From: Chitinophagaceae bacterium
Lineage (GTDB): Bacteria > Bacteroidota > Bacteroidia > Chitinophagales > Chitinophagaceae
NCBI GenBank assembly: GCA_022843585.1
Contig: JALHNJ010000001.1
Coordinates: 1,178,001 to 1,242,000 of the forward strand
DNA: 64,000 nt
Reading direction: 5' to 3'
Positions 33,572-41,800 of this stretch are shown piece by piece. The notes under the pieces were generated by a model, which was not told where the DNA came from, did no database searches, and saw only the letters and a list, made by a program, of their open reading frames with translations. Each line of letters begins with the position of its first letter. Position 1 is the first letter of the stretch. Made by a program: the position numbers and the translations under genes.

Positions 33572-34975
33572 TTATAGTTGTTCAACTGGTTTTTCTTCAA
33601 TAGTGCCATTGTTGTGTACAAGCAACGTTCCCTGCAAGTATTTTTCATTGTGCTGCGAAGCATCCAATCCTTCTTCTTCTTCGCTTTCGCTAACTCTCAT
33701 TGGAACTACCAGGTTGATGAATTTGAATATACCGTAAGAAACTGCGAAGCTGTACACCACAACAATCGCCATTGCTTTTAATTGTATAAAGAAGAATTCC
33801 GGATTGCCATAGAACAAACCTTGTGGTCCGCCGCTGATACCATGTACTGCTGTGCTGGCGAATACACCAGTAAGCAACATACCTACCATGCCGCCGATAC
33901 CATGACAAGGAAATACATCCAGCGTATCATCCAGTTTAGATTTTTGTTTGATACTTACAGCAATATTAGAAACGATAGCACCAACTAAACCGATGATGAT
34001 ACTTTGAGGAATGCCAACGAATCCTGCACCAGGTGTAATTGCCACTAATCCAACAACTGCACCAATACAAAATCCTAACACTGATGGTTTTTTGCCTTTG
34101 ATAACATCAAAGAACATCCAGGCAAGACCGGCAGATGCTGCAGCAGTAGTGGTAGTACCAAATGCATTTACTGCAAGTGTTGTAGCACCAACAGCAGAGC
34201 CTGCATTAAAACCAAACCAACCGAACCAAAGTAAACCAGTACCGATCAATACATACGGAACGTTAGCCGGTGGAATTTCTTTTTTTGCTTCATGCGATTT
34301 TCGTTGCTTCAATACCATGGCACCAGCTAATGCGGCACAACCGGCAGTAATGTGTACTACCGTGCCACCTGCAAAATCCCAGGCACCCATTTTTGCAATG
34401 AATCCTTCGGGGTGCCAGCTCCAATGTGCAACGGGTGCATACACTAACAAGGCGAAGAGTACGATGAACAAAACGTATGATGTAAAACGAATACGTTCTG
34501 CAACTGCACCTACAACAAGACCGGGTGTGATGATGGCGAACATTAATTGAAACAGGGAGAAGAGTGAGAGGGGAATAGTGGTAGCAGCAGGCCATGCGGC
34601 ACCAGATTTAACACCATCGTAAAAGGCATAAGTACCCGGATTACCAATGATGCCGTTTATAGATTCTCCAAAAGCAAGACTGAATCCACAAACCACCCAA
34701 AGTACACCAACAACACCGGCAGCAACTACGCTTTTGATCATTGTTGAAATAACATTTTTGCGATTAACCATGCCTCCGTAGAAAAAGGCGAGACCCGGCG
34801 TCATTAAAAATACGAGGGCGGTAGAAACGAGAACCCAGGCAATGTCTGACGAGCTGTATTGGGGAGCATCTGCTCCGGGAACATAATCAGCCGCAGGTTT
34901 TACGAACATGGCGATAAGAGCAACCGCAACCAACAGGACGAATGGCAAGATCTGTTTTGCTTTTCTTTTACTCAT
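33572..34975 (-). CDS. amt: ammonium transporter Amt
   Basis: Inner-membrane ammonium channel of the Amt/Rh family, 467 residues with eleven core membrane segments preceded by an extra hydrophobic N-terminus (ILPFVLLVAVALIAMF). Pore motifs: TPGLAFFYGGMVNRKNVIST at the start of the core, HWSWHPEG, the twin-His HITAGCAAL and HGIGGMVGMLLTG. The cytoplasmic tail (SEEEEGLDASQHNEKYLQG) contains the usual C-terminal region. No glnK/PII gene is adjacent. Upstream of the BBP2 porin gene with a 270-bp gap that holds a repeat. Confidence 0.95.
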   Translation of the reverse strand: MSKRKAKQILPFVLLVAVALIAMFVKPAADYVPGADAPQYSSSDIAWVLVSTALVFLMTPGLAFFYGGMVNRKNVISTMIKSVVAAGVVGVLWVVCGFSLAFGESINGIIGNPGTYAFYDGVKSGAAWPAATTIPLSLFSLFQLMFAIITPGLVVGAVAERIRFTSYVLFIVLFALLVYAPVAHWSWHPEGFIAKMGAWDFAGGTVVHITAGCAALAGAMVLKQRKSHEAKKEIPPANVPYVLIGTGLLWFGWFGFNAGSAVGATTLAVNAFGTTTTAAASAGLAWMFFDVIKGKKPSVLGFCIGAVVGLVAITPGAGFVGIPQSIIIGLVGAIVSNIAVSIKQKSKLDDTLDVFPCHGIGGMVGMLLTGVFASTAVHGISGGPQGLFYGNPEFFFIQLKAMAIVVVYSFAVSYGIFKFINLVVPMRVSESEEEEGLDASQHNEKYLQGTLLVHNNGTIEEKPVEQL

Positions 34976-35026
34976 GAGCTAAGTTTTAGTTGAATTAATA
35001 AAATAAGTAATCTGAGCGAATTCATC

Positions 35027-35034
35027 CAAATCTA
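35027..35034 (-). promoter_or_regulatory. -7 box TAGATTTG for amt
   Basis: Exact TAnnTTTG on the minus strand, 51 nt before the amt ATG. No clear -33 element. Confidence 0.5.
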
Positions 35035-35085
35035 TAAAAATTGGGGCATAACACTTGTTAGTTTTTAGTATTATGTTATTAAATA

Positions 35086-35130
35086 GTGAAAAAATATTAA
35101 TAAATCGGCTTTTTTATTAAAATATTTCAC
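35086..35130. promoter_or_regulatory. long A/T inverted repeat between amt and the Crp-family gene
   Basis: GTGAAA...ATATTAATAAA (35086-35104) and TTTATTAAAATATTTCAC (35113-35130) are near-perfect inverted arms around CGGCTTT. GTGAAA/TTTCAC ends recall operator half-sites. Could control either divergent gene. Confidence 0.35.
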
Positions 35131-35205
35131 ATTGTTATTTTATTTAATGTATTTAGAAAGGAAACGAAATTGATTTTATCCTGATATTCTTATCATTGCC
35201 TGTGA

Positions 35206-35799
35206 ATGGGTCAAACATTTACCATGCTGACGAAGTTTTTTAAATCGATAGATAAGGTTGGGCTTTTAAATGAGGAAGAGAAAGCCACATTAACTTCATT
35301 ATTTCAAATTGTAAATGTGGACAAGGGTAGTTTTTTATTGAAAGAAGGAGAGGTGTGTAAGTACGAATTTTTTATTTTGAACGGCCTTGCCCGTACATTT
35401 TATATTGATGAACAGGGAGAAGAACATACATCGATGTTTGCTTTTAGCGGATGGTGGACGGGTGATTTAATTAGCTTTCAAAGAAGGAGCCCTTCCAAAA
35501 ATTATATTCAAACATTAGAGCAGTCTACCGTTTTAAGAATTACACACAGTGACCAGGCAGCTATGTTTAAACTTGTTCCAAAGCTTGAAAAGTATTTCAG
35601 AATTTTATTTCAAAACAGGGTAGTGGCTTTAGAAGAAGCATTGGAAGCAAGGCAATCTCAATCAGCCACAGAAGTTTATCATGCATTTACAAAAAAACAT
35701 GCTGGTCACATGAAACATATTCCGTTAAAACATCTCGCATCCTATCTTAATATAACTCCTGGGTATTTAAGCCGCATCAGAAGTCAAAAAAAATATTAA
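35206..35799 (+). CDS. Crp/Fnr family transcriptional regulator
   Basis: 197 residues: cyclic-nucleotide-binding-like beta-roll (about 20-115: VDKGSFLLKEGEVCKYEFFILNGLARTFY) and a C-terminal HTH (HIPLKHLASYLNITPGYLSRIR, about 170-192). The acidic/Arg residues that bind cAMP in E. coli CRP are not seen in the phosphate-binding-cassette position (GWWTGDLISFQ), so another ligand or no ligand is likely. An alternative start is the ATG six codons later. A perfect 16-bp palindrome with FNR-like geometry lies 3 bp after its stop, before the DoxX gene. Confidence 0.88.
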   Translation: MGQTFTMLTKFFKSIDKVGLLNEEEKATLTSLFQIVNVDKGSFLLKEGEVCKYEFFILNGLARTFYIDEQGEEHTSMFAFSGWWTGDLISFQRRSPSKNYIQTLEQSTVLRITHSDQAAMFKLVPKLEKYFRILFQNRVVALEEALEARQSQSATEVYHAFTKKHAGHMKHIPLKHLASYLNITPGYLSRIRSQKKY

Positions 35800-35801
35800 G
35801 A

Positions 35802-35817
35802 ATTGTACTAGTACAAT
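35802..35817. promoter_or_regulatory. 16-bp perfect palindrome, likely operator
   Basis: ATTGTACTAGTACAAT. Written TTGTA-N4-TACAA it has the same 14-bp layout as FNR sites (TTGAT-N4-ATCAA). It sits between the Crp/Fnr-type gene and the DoxX gene, about 35 nt upstream of a possible -7 box (TAAATTTTG at 35851). Confidence 0.55.
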
Positions 35818-35865
35818 CGTGGGCAAGCCGGTATTAAATAATTTTATGAATAAATTTTGCCTTAC

Positions 35866-36282
35866 TTGAAATACACTTCTCAAATATTACAACCTTTTCA
35901 TAATGCAATTCTTAGAATAATAGTTGCTGTTATTCTGCTAACTCATTCCATTCCTTCAATTGTTTCTGGTGATATAAACCTATTTGGCAAATTGTATTTG
36001 AATGAAGTTGGCTTTGCCCCTTTTGGTGTTGCGCTGGCCTGGGCCATTAAGCTTTCGCATATTGTAGCCGCAGTGTGTCTAATTTTAAATCGATGGATAC
36101 TTCTTCCCTGTCTTGTTACAATAGCTGTTCTTATAACCGGAATATTTATGGTTCATTTTAAAGATGGATGGTTTGTTGTAGGTGGCGGAAGAAATGGTAT
36201 TGAATATAGTGTATTGTTAATTGCCGTAATAAGTAGTATTTTACTATATAACCACAGTAGCAAAAAGAAGAATGAAGGGTAA
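35866..36282 (+). CDS. DoxX-like membrane protein
   Basis: Small inner-membrane protein with four hydrophobic segments: ILRIIVAVILLTHSIP, FGVALAWAIKLSHIVAAVCLIL in part, ILLPCLVTIAVLITGIFMVH and GIEYSVLLIAVISSILLY. The GWFVVGGGRNGIEYS loop is a DoxX-family feature. The frame has no ATG near its beginning; starts are a TTG at 35857 or, better, a TTG at 35866 giving MKYTSQILQ. DoxX proteins are associated with redox homeostasis and are often next to oxidoreductases, as here (45 bp before the next gene). Confidence 0.8.
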   Translation: MKYTSQILQPFHNAILRIIVAVILLTHSIPSIVSGDINLFGKLYLNEVGFAPFGVALAWAIKLSHIVAAVCLILNRWILLPCLVTIAVLITGIFMVHFKDGWFVVGGGRNGIEYSVLLIAVISSILLYNHSSKKKNEG

Positions 36283-36327
36283 CATTTTGTATAGAGTTTT
36301 TCAATTGTATTATTTAGCTTCTAAGAA

Positions 36328-37299
36328 ATGAAAGCAATAATACATACTAAGTATGGTCCCCCTGAAGTAGCAAAATTATCAGAAGTCCCCACACCTGTTC
36401 CTAAGGATGATGAAGTGCTTATTAAAGTGTATGCAACGACAGTAAACCGGACCGACTGTGGCTTCCGCAGTGCCGAATATTTTATTTCAAGGTTTTGGAG
36501 TGGACTATTTAGGCCAAAGTATAAAACCTTAGGTTGTGAGTTTGCCGGAGAAATTGAGACTGTAGGAAAAAATGTAACGACATTTAAAAAGGGAGATAGA
36601 GTTTTTGGCTATAATGATCAAAAATTTGGTGGACATGCAGAGTTTTTAACTATTAAGGAGAATGATGCTATTGCATTAATTCCTCCACATCTAAGTTTTA
36701 CAGAAGCTGCCCCAATAACAGAAGGAGCCCATTATGCATTAGGTAATATACGGGCAGCAAAAATAAAGCAGGGAGATACCGTGTTAGTATATGGTGCAAC
36801 GGGTGCTATCGGATCTGCAGCGGTTCAACTACTAAATCATTTTGGAGCAAAAGTTGTTGCGGTATGCAATACCAAAAATGTTTCTCTTGTCAAATCTCTC
36901 GGCGCTGATATTGTAATTGATTACGAAACAAGTGATTTTACAGATACCAATTTAAAATTCCATTTTATTTTCGATGCCGTTGGAAAGAGTTCGTTTAAAC
37001 AATGTAAACCGTTGTTGTATAAAGGCGGAATTTATATTTCAACGGAATTAGGAAAGAATGGAGCAAATGTTTTTCTGGCATTGTTTACACCTCTATTTAG
37101 CGAAAAGAAAGTTTTGTTTCCTATACCAACATTTAAAAACGAGGATATAGAGTTTTTAAAAGTATTAGTGGAGCAAGGTGAGTATGCTCCATTAATTGAC
37201 AGAACCTACAAACTGGAAGAAATAGTTGAAGCGTACAAGTATGTAGAAACAGGAAAAAAAGTGGGGAATGTAGTAATAACAGTACGAGAGGAATGTTAG
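36328..37299 (+). CDS. NAD(P)-dependent quinone-oxidoreductase-like MDR protein
   Basis: 323-residue medium-chain dehydrogenase/reductase of the zinc-free quinone oxidoreductase type. N-terminal GroES-like domain (MKAIIHTKYGPPEVAKLSEV, VNRTDCGFRSAEYF, TLGCEFAGEIETVGKNV), then the Rossmann domain with VYGATGAIGSAAVQLLNHFG (NADP motif about 150-165). The catalytic-zinc Cys/His pattern of alcohol dehydrogenases is absent. With DoxX and the Crp/Fnr regulator upstream it probably forms a small redox-stress unit; the substrate is not predictable. Confidence 0.88.
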   Translation: MKAIIHTKYGPPEVAKLSEVPTPVPKDDEVLIKVYATTVNRTDCGFRSAEYFISRFWSGLFRPKYKTLGCEFAGEIETVGKNVTTFKKGDRVFGYNDQKFGGHAEFLTIKENDAIALIPPHLSFTEAAPITEGAHYALGNIRAAKIKQGDTVLVYGATGAIGSAAVQLLNHFGAKVVAVCNTKNVSLVKSLGADIVIDYETSDFTDTNLKFHFIFDAVGKSSFKQCKPLLYKGGIYISTELGKNGANVFLALFTPLFSEKKVLFPIPTFKNEDIEFLKVLVEQGEYAPLIDRTYKLEEIVEAYKYVETGKKVGNVVITVREEC

Positions 37300-37314
37300 G
37301 TTAGTAAAAGTTTT

Positions 37315-38826
37315 TTATAACCTCTCCAATTCCAATACAGATTTTTCCTTTGCCTCCAGCAATGAAGAAACTCCATTGCTTAAAAACTCATCTACAGCCC
37401 TTGCACATTCTCTGCCTTCACTAATAGCCCAAACAACTAATGATTGCCCCCGTCGCATATCACCTGCAGTAAATATTTTGGAGATATTGGTGCGATAATC
37501 TTTTTCAGATGCTTTTACATTTCCTCTTTCATCAAGGCCAATACCCAGATCGTTGATGAAACCAATATGTTGCGGATGTACAAATCCCATTGCCAGTAAT
37601 GCTAATTCGCAGGGAATTTCCCGTTCACTTCCAGCTACTTCAACAAATTGTGCAGGTCGTCCATCCACAATTTTCCATTCAAGGTCAACGATCTTTAACG
37701 CTTTCAACTGTCCGTTGTCATCACCAATAAATTCTTTGGTAGCAACAGCCCATTGTCTTGTTGCACCTTCTTCATGTGAAGAAGTTGTTTTAAGCAACAT
37801 CGGGTAGGATGGCCAGGGCATAAAATCATTTCTCTCCTGCGGAGGCTTTGGTAATAATTCAAACTGTGTAACTGATATTGCTCCATGGCGATTAGACGTT
37901 CCAACGCAATCACTTCCTGTATCGCCGCCACCTATCACTACCACATTTTTGCCTGTGGCTTTTACTTCTTCCAGTAGAATATTGCTTTCAATTGTAACAT
38001 TGGCTAAAAAATCTTTTCCAGCAACCCGTTTATTGTTTTGTTTTAAGAAATCCATAGCAAAATGTACACCGTTCAATTCTCTACCCTTCACAAATAAATT
38101 TCTTGGCGTAGTGCTGCCACCGGCTAAAACAATGGCATTAAATTCACGCAACACATCGTTGATGCTAACATTCACTCCCACATTGGCAAGGCATCTGAAA
38201 ATAATTCCTTCTTCCTCCATCAACTTAATTCTTCTATCTACCACCCATTTATCTAATTTAAAATCAGGAATACCGTAGCGCAACAAACCGCCCGGTGCAT
38301 CGTCTCTTTCAAAAACTGTTACACTATGCCCCGCATAATTTAATTGGGCTGCCGCTGCTAATCCCGCAGGACCAGAACCGATAACCGCTACTTTTTTCCC
38401 AGAACGAAGATGGGGTTTCTTTGGCTTTACAAAACCTTTATCGAATGCGATCTCAATTATATGTTTTTCTATTTCTTCAATTGCAATGGCTGGTTGATTG
38501 ATACCAAGTACACAGGCAGTTTCGCAAGGTGCAGGGCAAATGCGACCGGTAAACTCAGGAAAATTATTAGTGGATGTTAAAATCTCGTAGGCCTCTTTCC
38601 AATCTTGCTTATAGACCGCATCATTAAATTCTGGAATTACATTTCCCAATGGGCAACCATGATGGCAAAACGGAACACCACAATCCATGCAACGGGCTGC
38701 CTGCTGATTCAACGTAGCGTCTGTATATCGTCCGACAAATTCATTATAATGCTTCAACCTATCTTCTACGGATTGTTTACCCGGAAGTTCTCTTGCAAAT
38801 TCTTTAAAGCCTGTTGGTTTGCCCAT
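37315..38826 (-). CDS. gltD: glutamate synthase small (beta) subunit
   Basis: 503-residue NADPH-dependent subunit that feeds electrons to GltB. N-terminal Cys clusters for two [4Fe-4S] centres: CMDCGVPFCHHGCPLGN and CPAPCETACVLG. FAD motif GSGPAGLAAAAQL (about 150) and NADP motif VIGGGDTGSDCVG. The C-terminus has FTAGDMRRGQSLVVWAISEGR. Full length. It follows gltB by 45 bp; together they make L-glutamate from glutamine and 2-oxoglutarate. Confidence 0.96.
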   Translation of the reverse strand: MGKPTGFKEFARELPGKQSVEDRLKHYNEFVGRYTDATLNQQAARCMDCGVPFCHHGCPLGNVIPEFNDAVYKQDWKEAYEILTSTNNFPEFTGRICPAPCETACVLGINQPAIAIEEIEKHIIEIAFDKGFVKPKKPHLRSGKKVAVIGSGPAGLAAAAQLNYAGHSVTVFERDDAPGGLLRYGIPDFKLDKWVVDRRIKLMEEEGIIFRCLANVGVNVSINDVLREFNAIVLAGGSTTPRNLFVKGRELNGVHFAMDFLKQNNKRVAGKDFLANVTIESNILLEEVKATGKNVVVIGGGDTGSDCVGTSNRHGAISVTQFELLPKPPQERNDFMPWPSYPMLLKTTSSHEEGATRQWAVATKEFIGDDNGQLKALKIVDLEWKIVDGRPAQFVEVAGSEREIPCELALLAMGFVHPQHIGFINDLGIGLDERGNVKASEKDYRTNISKIFTAGDMRRGQSLVVWAISEGRECARAVDEFLSNGVSSLLEAKEKSVLELERL

Positions 38827-38871
38827 CTCTACAGTTTATAGTTTGTTGTTTTTAGTTTGTAGTTAGCCAAA

Positions 38872-41800
38872 TCATCGAGAGTCTTTCGGACTTTCCGTCT
38901 TTCCTACTTTCTGACTTTTTTGCAGTAATACCTTCTTATAATCCTTCGGGAATACTTTTACAAAATGCCGCAACTGATTTTCTAAATCTTCCACAATAAA
39001 CCTTGCTACGGTACTGCCTGTATATTCATAATGCTTTTGCAGCATCGTAAATAATTCGTTCTTATCATCCAAATCACATTCATCCAGATCCACCATTTCT
39101 TTATTACAATTGTCAGCAAATTTTCGATTTACATCATACACATAAGCAATGCCACCGCTCATACCTGCGGCAAAATTTCTGCCGGTATCACCAAGAATTA
39201 CAACTCTTCCGCCAGTCATGTATTCACAACCATGGTCGCCAACTGATTCAACTACTACATTGGCACCGGAGTTTCGTACACCAAACCGTTCGCCTGCTTT
39301 ACCTCTTATATAAGCTTCACCAGATGTGGCTCCATAAAATGCCACATTACCAATAATGCTATTCTCTTCAGGATTATAGGTAGCAGTCTTTGCAGGATAG
39401 ATAATCAGTTTTGCACCACTTAATCCTTTGCCGAAATAATCATTGGCATCTCCTTCCAATTCTAATGTAATTCCCTTTGTATTAAAGGCGCCAAAACTTT
39501 GTCCCGCTGTTCCGGTAAAATTGAAATGAATACTATTATCGGGTAATCCCTGTGCTTTATATTTTTTTGTTATTTCATTGGAGAGAATTGTACCAATGGT
39601 TCTATCTGTATTCTTTACTTCAAAACTTGCTTTAATGGGTTGCCCATTTTCAATAGCAGGTAGCGCAGCCTCCAATAATTTCCAATCGAGACTTAGATCT
39701 AAGCCATGATCTTGTACCTCGCTGCAATGAATAGTGTTGTAAATAGAATTTGGTTCTTTATACAGCACAGCAGATAGATCGAGGTTTTTATATTTCCAAT
39801 GTTCAATGCCTTCTCTTACTTCAAGGCTATCCACTTGTCCGATCATTTCGTTCACGGTTCTAAAACCTAATTCAGCCATAATCTCTCTCAACTCCTGTGT
39901 GATCATTTTAAAAAAGTTCACTACATGTTCCGGATCACCTTTAAAACGATTTCTTAGTTCCGGATCTTGTGTGGCTACTCCAACCGGGCAAGTATTCATA
40001 TGACATTTGCGCATCATGATACATCCTTCAACAACTAATGCGGCAGTAGCAATGCCCCATTCTTCTGCACCAAGCAATGCAGCAACAGCAATATCTCTTC
40101 CTGTTTTTAATTGTCCATCTGCTTGCACTACAACACGACTTCTTAATTTATTTTTCACCAACGTTTGTTGTGTTTCAGCTAACCCTAATTCCCATGGAAG
40201 ACCAGCATGTTTGATTGAACTTACTGGTGATGCACCGGTACCTCCATCATGGCCTGCAATTAAAACAACATCAGCTTTTGCTTTGGTTACACCAGCTGCA
40301 ATTGTTCCTACACCAGCTTTGCTAACCAGCTTCACACTTATTCTTGCTTTGCGATTTGCATTTTTCAGATCATAGATCAGTTGTGCCAGATCTTCAATAG
40401 AATAAATATCATGATGCGGTGGTGGTGAGATCAATCCAACTCCTGGTGTAGCATGACGAACTTTTCCGATCCACTCATCTACTTTATGCCCGGGCAATTG
40501 ACCGCCTTCCCCCGGCTTGGCACCTTGTGCCATTTTTATTTGCAGTTCATCTGCTTCAGTTAAGTACAAACTCGTTACTCCAAATCTTGCGGATGCAACT
40601 TGTTTGATGGCACTCCGCATAGAATCTCCATTAGGTAACAGTTCATATCTTCTTTCATCTTCACCACCTTCGCCGGTATTTGATTTTCCACCTAGACGAT
40701 TCATTGCAATGGCCAATGTAGTATGTGCTTCCCAGGAGATGGAGCCAAAGCTCATAGCACCGGTAGCAAAACGTTTGTATATATTTTCTGCGGCTTCTAC
40801 TTCATCAATACTTATTGAAGGTCGATTCTTTTTAAATTGAAATAAGCTACGGATGGTACAAGCTTTTTCTCCCTGGTCGTTTACCAGTTTCGAATATTTT
40901 TTGAATGTTGAAAAGTCGTTCATTTTTGTAGCATGCTGCAACAAGTGAATGGTTTGCGGATTGAATAAATGAAATTCACCTTTTCGTTTCCATTGATAAA
41001 TACCACCCACTGGTAACCTGTCAACCGGAATATCTTTTTTACTGAAGGAAAAGAAATGTTTGGCTAAGGTTTCTTTTGCAATTTCATCCAATCCCATTCC
41101 TTCAATTCTGGAAGTAGCACCTGTAAAATATTTATTGACTACTTCTTTATTCAAGCCGAGTATCTCGAATATCTGGGCTCCCTGGTATGATTGCAGAGTA
41201 GAGATGCCCATTTTAGAAAACACTTTCAGTAAGCCATCGTTCACTGCTTTGATATAATTTTTCTTCAACTCATCTTCATGTAACAAAGTTTGTAGCTTCC
41301 CTGTTTCTTTCAGATCTCTAATTGAAGAAAGTGCTAAGTAGGGATTGATAGCAGTTGCACCAAAACCTATTAAGCAGGCAAAGTGATGAACTTCCCATAC
41401 ATCACCAGCTTCAACTATTATTCCTACGTTTCCCCGCAAGCCTTTTCGGATAAGATGATGGTGAATTGCAGCAGTTGCCAATAGCGATGGGATAGGGGCA
41501 TGGTTGGAATCAATAGCCCGGTCTTGTAGGATCAAGACTTTAAAACCATCTTCAACTGCATCTACCGCATAACCACAAACCCTTTCCAATCCTTTTTTCA
41601 ATGAACCCGGTTTTCCATCTGCTTTAAAATAGCATTGAATTGTTTTTGATTGAAACAAACCGGTATCGATACTTCTTATTTTTTCCAGTTCATAATTGCC
41701 AAGCACCGGGTGTTTTAAAGCGACACTATGACAAGTGAGTGGTTCTTCTAATAATAGATTTCCATTATTACCAGCAAAGGTTGCCAGCGACATTACTAAT

